IMG/VR virus record: IMGVR_UViG_3300017917_002096
Location: 1-52,105 of that record
Length of the DNA: 52,105 bases
Source of the DNA: a virus
Strand: one strand, 5' to 3'
Under the pieces are notes generated by a model. The model did not search any database, was not told the DNA's origin, and saw only the letters and a program-made list of their open reading frames with translations. Below are positions 5,884 through 13,445 of this stretch, in pieces (within the stretch, counting starts at the first letter, position 1; every line of letters begins with the position of its first letter). The translations under genes and the position numbers were made by a program.

Positions 5884-6672
5884 ATGGCAAAAAAAGATAT
5901 TAACGATAAGATAGCTAACAGGGTTAATCAGTATCGCAATTTCCCTGGGTACAAGAACAAAACTGAGGCCGATCTGAAAAAGATGGCCGAAGAAAAAGTA
6001 CGCATTGATATTCTTATTGATGAACTTGATATTCCTGGGCAGTTCGATGATGATACTGAGAAAAAAGAGTCTATATTAATGGCTAGGAAGTATTTTAAGG
6101 ATTATACTTTTGAGTTCGTATCTGATAAAAATACTCTTAAACAGTTGATATTCCTAGAGATAGTAAATAAGCGTTTACAGAAGATGCTTAATGAGTTCTA
6201 TACTGATTCTAAAGCTGTTCCAGTACAGATGATGGAAGCACTGCATAAGAATATTATGCAGATAACAGAATTGAAGAAAACCCTTGGTTTATCTAAGGCT
6301 GACAGGGAACAGAACTCTTCTGATGCTTTTAAAACGTTGGATATTTTAAAAAAGAAATTTAAAAGATGGGGAGATGAGAATAACGGTAGTAGAACTATGG
6401 TTTGTCCTCATTGCTCAAAGATGGTTTTATTAAGAATACGAACAGATATGTGGGAAGCACAAAAGCACCCATATTTCAAGGATCGTTTTCTTGCAAATGA
6501 GAAACTTATTGAACTTTATAAAAGAAATCGCTTGACAAAACAGGAATTATCTGTTATACTAGAAACAAGTGAAGATTATATTGATTGGATCATCAGCAAA
6601 CTTGCACCAAATAACATTAGGGATCTGAATACACTCGTAGAATCGAAAGCTGTAAAAGATGAGCAATTATAA
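5884..6672 (+). CDS. Candidate terminase small subunit with zinc knuckle
   Basis: The 262-residue protein is mostly helical and charged. A CPHCSKMV motif (about residues 175-182) could bind zinc. The C-terminal part (TKQELSVILETSEDYIDWIISKL) looks like a helix-turn-helix. Its place ahead of the large terminase and portal fits a small terminase, which recognises phage DNA for packaging, but no signature proves it. The start has no ribosome site; a TATAAT ends only 7 bp before the ATG, so a leaderless message is possible. The 3' end overlaps the next gene by 14 nt. Confidence 0.45.
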   Translation: MAKKDINDKIANRVNQYRNFPGYKNKTEADLKKMAEEKVRIDILIDELDIPGQFDDDTEKKESILMARKYFKDYTFEFVSDKNTLKQLIFLEIVNKRLQKMLNEFYTDSKAVPVQMMEALHKNIMQITELKKTLGLSKADREQNSSDAFKTLDILKKKFKRWGDENNGSRTMVCPHCSKMVLLRIRTDMWEAQKHPYFKDRFLANEKLIELYKRNRLTKQELSVILETSEDYIDWIISKLAPNNIRDLNTLVESKAVKDEQL

Positions 6673-7090
6673 AGAATATCAAAAATATGTAGAGTCATAT
6701 AATTGGAAGAAAAAGGCAAAGACTTTTTCTGAAACACAGCATTTCTGTTCTGTATGTAAGATATTTGGTAAAGATCATAAGATCAGACATATTAGATTAG
6801 ATAATCTTGGTAATGAAACAGAGAATGATATTGTAGTTCTTTGTAAAGATTGTTATAAAACAATATTGAATCAATTGATGGAACATGAAGGATTTCATGG
6901 TTTCTTACATGGGTTAAAGGTCTTAAAGGGATTATTTAGAAAATTTGATGGTCATCGAGGATTATCTTATGAGGCTGCCAGTAGTTATCGTTCAGATAAG
7001 CTAGATCAGGCTATTGAAAAGTATAAAAAAGACCCAAATCCTCATTTGAAGAATATTTTGATCGCACAGGTACTTAAATTACCTGTATAG
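6659..7090 (+). CDS. Degenerate HNH-like zinc protein
   Basis: The 143-residue protein has CSVC (30-33), RHIRLDNLGNE (43-53) and LCKDC (61-65). This layout follows phage HNH endonucleases (CxxC, HH, LGNE, LCxxCH). However, the usual HH pair is RH here and the final His is Tyr, so catalysis is probably lost. It starts inside the end of the upstream gene without its own ribosome site, so it is translationally coupled. Small HNH proteins often accompany terminases and can assist packaging; whether this one does is inference. The C-terminal half is basic and helical and unassigned. Confidence 0.55.
   Translation: MSNYKEYQKYVESYNWKKKAKTFSETQHFCSVCKIFGKDHKIRHIRLDNLGNETENDIVVLCKDCYKTILNQLMEHEGFHGFLHGLKVLKGLFRKFDGHRGLSYEAASSYRSDKLDQAIEKYKKDPNPHLKNILIAQVLKLPV
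7066..7086 (+). repeat. Perfect inverted repeat at the end of the HNH-like gene
   Basis: ACAGGTA (7066-7072) and TACCTGT (7080-7086) are perfect complements around CTTAAAT. The repeat sits on the last codons of the gene, just before the structured RNA. It could be an RNA processing stem or an operator. Confidence 0.45.
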
Positions 7091-7741
7091 CTCTTTTACA
7101 TATTTCTTAGTGACAGAACAAGACTCGCAAGGTCTATAGTATTGTAAATATTGTTGAAAAACAGTATTTTCAGGTTCTGCTCATCAAATGGTATAAAGCT
7201 GAAATAGCCGAGGTCGTACAACCTTGAGTGACGTAAGAACAGAACAAATCGACCCAAGACATGGATTGCTGTATTCTGTTGGGAGTATCCAATCTCTCCT
7301 AGCATTAAGCATCTTGAAGACGTTCTTGATGTGCTAGTGGCTGAATAATACTGCTTGCATGAGTAGTTGTAAGTATTCCATAATCTTACCTAAGAAATTA
7401 TATTTTCGCTCTTTTACAATTTAAGTCGTTAAACAAAGCCTCATGTGCAACCTATTGGCAATAGTCCTTGTACATGACAAGCAACCTTGGATAGAAGTAC
7501 GAAAGTACATGATAGCACAGTTTGACTAACTGGAGTCCCAAGGGGCCGTTTATCTGCGTCAAGCATGTCATAGAAAATAGAGATATGTTCTCGTTCTATG
7601 CAAATAAAGGCGAGGATATGAGAAGGTAAGCAACCCTAACAGACTGGGCCCTATAACCCTCATACTCCTTTAAAAAATCAGCCGTGTGTGTGGCTGTTGA
7701 CAGCGAAGGGATAAAACAAGATGCTGTTCGAGATTTTTAAG
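7091..7741 (+). ncRNA. Large ornate structured non-coding RNA, family unresolved
   Basis: This 650-nt stretch has no supported frame and a more balanced base composition than other spacers. Hand folding gives many perfect helices: a long-range helix 7102-7110/7390-7398 closing a 5' domain; 7114-7119/7174-7179; a 9-bp stem 7147-7155/7160-7168 capped by GAAA; 7299-7304/7332-7337 with inner 7310-7313/7328-7331. In the 3' part are 7441-7446/7472-7477 with 7452-7456/7460-7464; 7497-7500/7505-7508 capped by GAAA; 7569-7575/7594-7600; 7605-7610/7667-7672 with 7617-7622/7659-7664; and 7679-7683/7692-7696. Size, GNRA loops and phage setting recall the GOLLD and ROOL classes of large phage RNAs, but I cannot confirm membership. 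The strand follows the neighbouring genes. Confidence 0.65.
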
Positions 7742-7749
7742 TTACATAC

Positions 7750-7776
7750 TTAGTTATATTATATATATCTAACTAA
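7750..7776 (+). repeat. AT-rich inverted repeat after the RNA
   Basis: TTAGTTA (7750-7756) and TAACTAA (7770-7776) are perfect complements with AT-only sequence between them. It may end the upstream RNA, but it lacks a clean T-run. Confidence 0.35.
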
Positions 7777-7822
7777 TATAATTATATAATAATATATAAT
7801 TTTATAGTTATATGGCCATTCT

Positions 7823-7864
7823 CTGCCTTCAAGCATGTAGGCGGTTTTTCAGACTTGAAGGCAG
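7823..7864 (+). repeat. 11-bp perfect inverted repeat ahead of the HTH gene
   Basis: CTGCCTTCAAG (7823-7833) pairs with CTTGAAGGCAG (7854-7864) around a 20-nt loop that contains GGCGGTTTTT. It is GC-richer than its flanks. It could be a processing stem, an operator for the following HTH protein or a remnant of a mobile element. Confidence 0.5.
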
Positions 7865-7907
7865 GAAGTCTTTGTATTTTCTTTGGAAATTAACTAGGAG
7901 AAATTGG

Positions 7908-8114
7908 ATGACATTCACAGATGATGAAAAGAGACAATTGATCGATAAGATACAGATATGGAGATTTGATAATAGAAAGCCAGTTAAATTCATTTCAGAG
8001 AAACTGGGTGTCTCTATTACTAATGTTAGCAGATGGGAAAGAGGTACACAATTACCAACTGTTAAACATTGTTATTATATTACAAAATTTTTAAAAGAGA
8101 ATAATGTAGCTTAA
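7908..8114 (+). CDS. Small XRE-like helix-turn-helix protein
   Basis: The longer frame from 7812 runs through the inverted repeat. The ATG at 7908 has AGGAG upstream and is preferred. The 68-residue product has KFISEKLGVSITNVSRWERGTQLP (about residues 26-49), a clear XRE-type helix-turn-helix ending in the WERG signature. It is small and lacks a second domain. Sitting between the structured RNA and the large terminase, it may be a transcription regulator or a DNA-recognition part of the packaging machine; position alone cannot decide. Confidence 0.65.
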   Translation: MTFTDDEKRQLIDKIQIWRFDNRKPVKFISEKLGVSITNVSRWERGTQLPTVKHCYYITKFLKENNVA

Positions 8115-8139
8115 TGTTATCATTAAACTATAAAATAAT

Positions 8140-9729
8140 ATGTTGACAGAGAGGATCACTGATGAAGAACTCGAATTTATTGAGCTATTTTATAATCCAA
8201 TAGCTCTTACTGAGTGTGTCTTTTCTGATCTTGACAATATTGTTAGATTTGATGATGAATTCGCAAATGTTCGTTTGGGACAATATCCAATGTTCTCATA
8301 CGAATATTTAATTGATACAAGCAATCCTGCATTATCAAAAAAAGAGAATTTTAAATTAAAAGAGGGTGCAGGTAATATTTTTTGTTTTGGTGGTCGTAGA
8401 TTTGGAAAGACCATGATAGTAGAGCAAGTAGATATATTGCTCTCTATGTTATTGTTAGAGGGTGAGCATGTTGGATTTAGTTCTTTTGATGCCTTACATA
8501 TTCGAGGTATCATAGAAAAAATAATACAAGTACTTCGTTCTCATTCTTTTTTTAAATTGTTAGATGCTCAGATAAATAGAAGCCCCAATTATAGGATCAG
8601 TTTATTGTCTGGTTATTTATTTGAGAGCATAAACATGAATTTATCTGGGCAAACACCTGGTAGTGGTTTCTTTCAAAAACATTTACATAGATTGTATGTT
8701 GAAGAAGCAAGTTACGAAAATGAAGAAGTTTATAGTAAGCGTATAGATGCAGTTTCAGAAGATGGCTGCGTTTATAGACTTGCTGGTATGACAAATTTTA
8801 CAAAATATTCTCCTGCTGGTAAAACCTTCTTTGATTTTGCTAAACAATCCCAAGTATGTAATTTACCTCAATATGTTAATCCTAAGTGGGATATCAAAGA
8901 GAAAGAAAAGGCAATTAAAGAATATGGTGGTGAGCAGTCAGCGGGATATCGAGTTTTCGTTAAGGGAGAAGTAGTTGATGAAGGCATTGCGGTTTTTGAT
9001 ATGGAGAGAACTAGAAAGCAATACCTTTTTGATAAGCAAGTAAAAGTATTTGAAATAAATAAAGACAACTTTTCTCTCTTTAAAGATCTACTTGTTATTG
9101 AAAGACCCAATAATGCTTCTTCTGTTTATGTTTGTGCAGATATTGGAGAGACAGCCCCGACAGAAGTTGTTATTATTTATGAGGTCAACGGTGTTTATTA
9201 TTATACCTATGAGATAGTTGCTTATAGATTAGATGATAAACAGCAGTATGAAATGATAAGATATATTGCAGAAACAGTTAGAGCTAATGTTATTTCTCTT
9301 GATACAACAGATGGGACCGGTAGAGCAATATTTAGAATGTTATCCGAAGTTTTTCCTAAAGAGAACTGTGTTTACTGTTCTTTTAATGAAAAAATAGGAG
9401 TTGATTTTGAAAGAGATGATAAGGGTCGTATCAAGTTCGATATGGGAAAGCCGATTTTGAAAGAAGAATATGTTTCTGAGTGGTCCGTTCGAAGATTAAA
9501 AATGTTGTTCTATGAAAGTAAGTTATTTGTTCCTTCAGATCATAAATTAGATAAACAATTAAATTCTGTTATTGCAACAACGAACGGAATGAGAACAGTA
9601 TATAGCGTTGTTTCTGAAGAAGATCACCTATTCAGTGCTTTTAGAGTATTTGCTATTGCTCAATTCAATACTGAATTTATAGGCTTGCAACCGGTTAATA
9701 GAAAGAAGTTTAGTAAACTAGGAGCTTAA
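8140..9729 (+). CDS. terL: Terminase large subunit
   Basis: The packaging motor ATPase/nuclease of 529 residues has normal length for the family. The Walker A motif FGGRRFGKT lies at about 83-91 and the Walker B-like LYVEEA at 185-190. The C-terminal RNase H-like nuclease shows D334 (VCADIGE), D388 and D391 (SLDTTDGTG) and a third acidic site in SEEDH (492-496). It would cut concatemeric DNA and pump it through the portal. It starts 25 bp after the HTH gene with no clear ribosome site, and the portal follows after 6 bp. The call is secure; the packaging mode (cos or headful) cannot be read from this. Confidence 0.93.
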   Translation: MLTERITDEELEFIELFYNPIALTECVFSDLDNIVRFDDEFANVRLGQYPMFSYEYLIDTSNPALSKKENFKLKEGAGNIFCFGGRRFGKTMIVEQVDILLSMLLLEGEHVGFSSFDALHIRGIIEKIIQVLRSHSFFKLLDAQINRSPNYRISLLSGYLFESINMNLSGQTPGSGFFQKHLHRLYVEEASYENEEVYSKRIDAVSEDGCVYRLAGMTNFTKYSPAGKTFFDFAKQSQVCNLPQYVNPKWDIKEKEKAIKEYGGEQSAGYRVFVKGEVVDEGIAVFDMERTRKQYLFDKQVKVFEINKDNFSLFKDLLVIERPNNASSVYVCADIGETAPTEVVIIYEVNGVYYYTYEIVAYRLDDKQQYEMIRYIAETVRANVISLDTTDGTGRAIFRMLSEVFPKENCVYCSFNEKIGVDFERDDKGRIKFDMGKPILKEEYVSEWSVRRLKMLFYESKLFVPSDHKLDKQLNSVIATTNGMRTVYSVVSEEDHLFSAFRVFAIAQFNTEFIGLQPVNRKKFSKLGA

Positions 9730-9735
9730 ATTTAA

Positions 9736-11517
9736 ATGAATACGCCCCAAAAAGATAAAGAGCTTACAAAGAAGTCTATAGACAAGGCAGTATTTGTAAG
9801 AGCAATGGCAGAAGTTATGATGAATTTGACTTCTGATCAAATAAAAATACCAAAAGAATATCGCAATCAAGTTCTTTCAGTGAAAGAATTATTGAAAAGT
9901 GATACCTCTGGTCTTGTTAATAGTTTATTAGACTTTGCTATTTCTTGTGCTTTGGTTAACTATAGTGTTGAGACAAATAATCGTAGTTTGACCGAGCTTT
10001 TTAATGATTGGCTAAATAGTATAAACGACGATCTTAGAGGGCAGATCCCAACAGGAATAAATGCTTTAGCTAAAGAATATTTTCGTGAGAGGTGGAAGGG
10101 CAGTTCTTTCATTATTTTGAGGAGCATTTGGGAGAACAAGAACGGATTCATTGTTCCGACAAAACTTTGGTTCGTTAATGGAGAAGATATTGTTATTGAT
10201 GATAAATCTCAAGATACCTTTGTTATAGGAAAAGAGAAATATTTACTTCAGATCAACAGGAAGGAACAGAAGCAGATCCCAGTTGGTCGTTCAGAAAAGA
10301 TATTTGTTCAGAAGCCATACGAGTCATGGGGAACAAGCTATCCAATTCCTTTTATTATTCGTAGGGGTATATTTAAGAATCTAAAATTGTTAGATATTCT
10401 TGCCACTAAAGGCGAGTATATCATTGGCAAGGCTTTAGAATATCTTTTGTTACTTAAAAAAGGCAGTGAAAATCTTGCCCTTGCCAATCAATCTGAATTT
10501 ATTTATAGTAGCGAAGATCTAAAAACTATAAAAACTCAATTAGAAGACCTTATTACGGATAGAAAGAATATTGCTGGAACTCCTACCTATGCAACAAATT
10601 TTGATACTGAAATAGAACATCTTATTCCAGAATATGAAAAAGCGTTGAAGCAAGAACTATACACTCCGATGGAAAGAAGGCTTCTTGCTGGTCTTGGTCT
10701 TATTGATGTTCTTCAGGGTATTGCTTCAACACGCAGAGAGTCTACTCTGAATCCTAGACCATTTATTGCTGAAGTATCTTCTGGTATTGAAGATTTTAAA
10801 ATGATACTTTCAGATATTCTAGAAACTATTATAGAACTTAATAAGGACAGTCATCCTAAATATATCGGTCAGATAAGAAAAGTTCATAGTACTCCAATTG
10901 CTCAGTTCATTACAGATGATATGCGAGACCAATTCAAGGATATGTATGATAGAGGAGTTATTTCTAAGCAGACATACGTTGAAGTTGTTGGAGATCTTGA
11001 TCTTGTTGTAGAAGTAGACAGAAGAAGCCTTGAAACCGAAGATATTAATAAGATAATGTATCCTCCGGTTATTAAAAATGAAGAAGTCGCTCCGAATGCC
11101 CCACTAGATAATGATGAGGTTCCGAAGCCAGATGGAGAAGATGATATCTCTGATGAAGAACAAGCTATTGTTGAAGTTGGAAAATATGATTCTATAGATG
11201 ACCTTCCAGACAATGTAAAAAATGTTTTACCTCGCTCTGCACAATCTATTTGGTTGGAAACCTTCAATAAAACCTATCCAAAAGGAGAAGATTATGCGAG
11301 AAAGGTCGCCTGGACTGTTGTAAAAAAATTATATAAAAAAGTTGGAGATAAGTGGCTCCCAAGAAAGAAAGTAAAAAGTTCTTTTGGTTCTGTTGAACTA
11401 TCTTCTGAAAACGTCGATTCTTTGTTAATAGATGTTGCTAAATTGCAAGACATTGAATTAAAACTTGCTCAACTTAAATTAACAAAGAAACTTCTTGCAG
11501 AGGAGGAGAAGCAATGA
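9736..11517 (+). CDS. Portal protein with C-terminal ChaB domain
   Basis: The 593-residue protein directly follows the large terminase, and its first roughly 450 residues fit a siphovirus portal (helical stem region, MERRLLAGLGLIDVLQG near 310-330). The portal ring is the DNA channel and the docking site of the terminase. A short acidic, Pro-rich linker leads to about residues 483-547, where YDSIDDLPDNVKNVLP, AQSIWLETFNKTY and ARKVAWTVVKKLYKK match the small ChaB family, a helical domain otherwise known as a stand-alone protein of unclear role. The last part is a Leu/Lys-rich helix. The next gene overlaps by 4 nt. Confidence 0.82.
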   Translation: MNTPQKDKELTKKSIDKAVFVRAMAEVMMNLTSDQIKIPKEYRNQVLSVKELLKSDTSGLVNSLLDFAISCALVNYSVETNNRSLTELFNDWLNSINDDLRGQIPTGINALAKEYFRERWKGSSFIILRSIWENKNGFIVPTKLWFVNGEDIVIDDKSQDTFVIGKEKYLLQINRKEQKQIPVGRSEKIFVQKPYESWGTSYPIPFIIRRGIFKNLKLLDILATKGEYIIGKALEYLLLLKKGSENLALANQSEFIYSSEDLKTIKTQLEDLITDRKNIAGTPTYATNFDTEIEHLIPEYEKALKQELYTPMERRLLAGLGLIDVLQGIASTRRESTLNPRPFIAEVSSGIEDFKMILSDILETIIELNKDSHPKYIGQIRKVHSTPIAQFITDDMRDQFKDMYDRGVISKQTYVEVVGDLDLVVEVDRRSLETEDINKIMYPPVIKNEEVAPNAPLDNDEVPKPDGEDDISDEEQAIVEVGKYDSIDDLPDNVKNVLPRSAQSIWLETFNKTYPKGEDYARKVAWTVVKKLYKKVGDKWLPRKKVKSSFGSVELSSENVDSLLIDVAKLQDIELKLAQLKLTKKLLAEEEKQ

Positions 11518-11813
11518 AAATATATTCTGATCCTTCTTTGCAGGACAAGTATGAAGTAAAGGATCTTGATTTTGGTATTGTTCTTGCAGGAGATACGAAA
11601 AAGATAACGTATTATCTTTATAATGAGACAGAAGCAGAGGTTGTAGAATTAAAAGCATCTGTTGAAAATACAGAAGTAAAGATAATTGATTGTCCAACAG
11701 GATTAAAGAGTAAGACATCTTCCTCTGTTAGTTTTGAGTGGAGTCCCTCTATTACTATAAAAAAAGGACTTAAAACACAACTTAATCTTAAATTTTTTGA
11801 GTTGTATAGTTAA
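11514..11813 (+). CDS. Small Ig-like virion protein
   Basis: The ATG overlaps the portal stop (ATGA), with GAGGAG upstream. The 99-residue product has alternating strands, LDFGIVLAGDTKKITYYLYN and VELKASVENTEVKII, in the manner of single Ig-like or bacterial surface beta-sandwich domains that decorate phage heads. That fold is inferred from pattern. It lies among head genes and is likely structural. No membrane segment is seen. Confidence 0.55.
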   Translation: MKIYSDPSLQDKYEVKDLDFGIVLAGDTKKITYYLYNETEAEVVELKASVENTEVKIIDCPTGLKSKTSSSVSFEWSPSITIKKGLKTQLNLKFFELYS

Positions 11814-11831
11814 TTAAAAAGGAGATAAGAA

Positions 11832-12266
11832 ATGGCGAAATCAACGAATACATGTAATAGTCTTTTAGCACTGATCTTCAATGCTACTACGTTTGCGAAT
11901 ATTGCAGACAATGCTAGCGGTTCCCCACTTGGCAATCTTTATATTAGTTTACACACCGATGATCCTGGTGTTGGTGGGTCACAGACTACAAACGAAGCAA
12001 ACTATGGAAGCTACGGCAGAATTGCGGTTGTTAGAACAACTTCTGGTTGGGAAATTCCCGCGTCTGGTGAGACAAGCAATAAGGCAACAATTCAATTTGC
12101 TGAATGTTCTGGAAGCTCGAATACGATCACACACGTCGCTATTGGCACAGATGCTAGCGGTACAGGACGAGTTTTGTATGCCGGGCAGTTATCTGCACCC
12201 AGAACAATTTCTAGCGGTATTCAAGCACAGTTTAACGCAAACGCCCTTGTTGTTGCTGAGAGCTAA
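11832..12266 (+). CDS. Conserved phage virion protein with LHTDDPG and TNEANY motifs
   Basis: This 144-residue protein follows AAGGAG. Its central LYISLHTDDPG, TTNEANYGSYGRIAVVR and ATIQFAECSG are typical of a small structural protein family I recognise from many siphoviruses, usually encoded near head or tail genes. The Gly/Ser/Thr-rich C-terminal half suggests beta structure and surface exposure. The exact role (head decoration or fibre base) is unknown. Confidence 0.65.
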   Translation: MAKSTNTCNSLLALIFNATTFANIADNASGSPLGNLYISLHTDDPGVGGSQTTNEANYGSYGRIAVVRTTSGWEIPASGETSNKATIQFAECSGSSNTITHVAIGTDASGTGRVLYAGQLSAPRTISSGIQAQFNANALVVAES

Positions 12267-12281
12267 TAAAAGGAGTGATTA

Positions 12282-12422
12282 ATGGAAAAGTATGTTTGTA
12301 AAGAGTGTGGTAAGGATGCTTTTCTTAAAGATGGTCAAATAGTTCGTTCTTGTGAACATAATACTACCGTAACATTGCAGTTAGAAGTAGTTGTAACCGG
12401 AGACGGAGGATGTGATGCGTAA
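12282..12422 (+). CDS. 46-residue zinc-ribbon-like mini-protein
   Basis: The ATG at 12282 follows AGGAGTG. The first part has CKECG (6-10) and a later SCEH (23-26), a short zinc-ribbon pattern, followed by a beta-rich tail ending GDGGCDA. It lies between virion genes and overlaps the next gene by 8 nt. Too short for family assignment. Confidence 0.55.
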   Translation: MEKYVCKECGKDAFLKDGQIVRSCEHNTTVTLQLEVVVTGDGGCDA

Positions 12423-12573
12423 ATTCAATTGTATTAATGGAGAAATGATAGAGGCAGAAGACGGAGAATATGTTAAATATTCTGATGTGATTGCTATAGA
12501 TAATCTTACTGCTGATACTTTATTAATTCAATTGAGGGGCTTACAGGAGCAGATAGAAACCTGGTATGTCTAA
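12415..12573 (+). CDS. 52-residue unknown protein
   Basis: The ATG at 12415 follows ACGGAGG. The product (starting MRKFNCINGEMIEAEDGEYV) looks like a small beta-hairpin followed by an amphipathic helix. It overlaps both neighbours, by 8 nt each, which supports translation as part of the head operon. No function is recognised. Confidence 0.5.
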   Translation: MRKFNCINGEMIEAEDGEYVKYSDVIAIDNLTADTLLIQLRGLQEQIETWYV

Positions 12574-13429
12574 TAATCTTCGCACACTTATTACAGATGC
12601 ATATGAAAATGGGAAATATACTTATTCCACTTTTCGTAAGTTGCCAGCAATTGCTTCTACCGCTGGTTATTGGGTTGATCTCTCTATGGCACCTGGTACC
12701 CCAAAGCCAAACTACTATGTAGGAGATGAACGAGTCGCAACGGTTCCGACTGCTTGGTATAAACAGGGTCTGTGGCACGGCGGTGCTGTTCTACCACAGA
12801 AGAAATATTTACATAAGATATCCTTGTTGGGTGCTGGTGCCGCGGCAAATCCTGCTCCATACATTCTATGTGATTATCTCATGTATTACAGTCTCATAGA
12901 TATGGATTCTACCGATGTTCAAATTCTTGACAATAGTCTGACTTCTTTACCAAGATATACTACTGGAGAAGGAGTACAAGCATTTTTAGTTGCTACCCAG
13001 CCTTATATTGGCGGTGGGAGATTTCAGATAACTTATACTAATCAAAGTGGAGTATCTGGTAGGGTTAGTAAAATTACGACAACCAATACTTCGACTTATA
13101 TTGGAACTATTGTAAATTCTAATACCGCCGGGTTAACAAACTTTGGAGCATTTATTGAATTGCAAGCTGGAGATAGAGGGATTAGAAGTGTGCAGAGCGT
13201 AAACTTTTTTGCGGCAAACGGAGGTCTTGCTTCTTTGGTACTTGTTAGACCAATTGCTACAATTATGATACGAGAAGCTACCGCATTTGCTGAGTTTGAT
13301 TTCATTAAAGACAAGCCGAGTATACCAAGAATATATGATGATGCATACTTGAATTTTTTGACAATGCCAAATGGAACAATAGCCGCAGTTCCAATTATGG
13401 GCGAGATAACTACTATTTGGTCTTCATAG
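12566..13429 (+). CDS. Virion structural protein, short paralogue
   Basis: This 287-residue protein shares its plan with the next gene: an N-terminal block, GLWHGG (about 68-73), ITYTNQSG (about 154-161), ELQAGDRGIRSVQSVNF (about 197-213) and a C-terminal IPRIYDDAYLNFL. The next gene has GLWHGG, IAYTNQDG, PLQAGDYGIRQVDSLQF and LPRIRDGACLMFL at matching places. This is therefore the basic form of a phage surface protein family; capsid or tail decoration is likely. No catalytic site or signal peptide is seen. Confidence 0.65.
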   Translation: MSNNLRTLITDAYENGKYTYSTFRKLPAIASTAGYWVDLSMAPGTPKPNYYVGDERVATVPTAWYKQGLWHGGAVLPQKKYLHKISLLGAGAAANPAPYILCDYLMYYSLIDMDSTDVQILDNSLTSLPRYTTGEGVQAFLVATQPYIGGGRFQITYTNQSGVSGRVSKITTTNTSTYIGTIVNSNTAGLTNFGAFIELQAGDRGIRSVQSVNFFAANGGLASLVLVRPIATIMIREATAFAEFDFIKDKPSIPRIYDDAYLNFLTMPNGTIAAVPIMGEITTIWSS

Positions 13430-13445
13430 AATAAGGAGAATTCTA

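Noticed and set aside
7096-7305. Minus-strand 69-residue frame inside the structured RNA
   Set aside because: It has no supported ribosome site and overlaps clear RNA helices; composition is not protein-like.
7700-7735. TTGACA at 7697 as a promoter for the HTH and terminase genes
   Set aside because: No -10 box at proper spacing, and the bases take part in RNA helices.
7710-7740. tRNA-like GTTCGAG sequence at the end of the RNA
   Set aside because: No acceptor or anticodon stems fit around it.
7091-7811. Group I or II intron with the HNH-like gene as its endonuclease
   Set aside because: No split gene flanks it, no domain V or recognisable P7 core was found, and the HNH-like protein looks catalytically degenerate.
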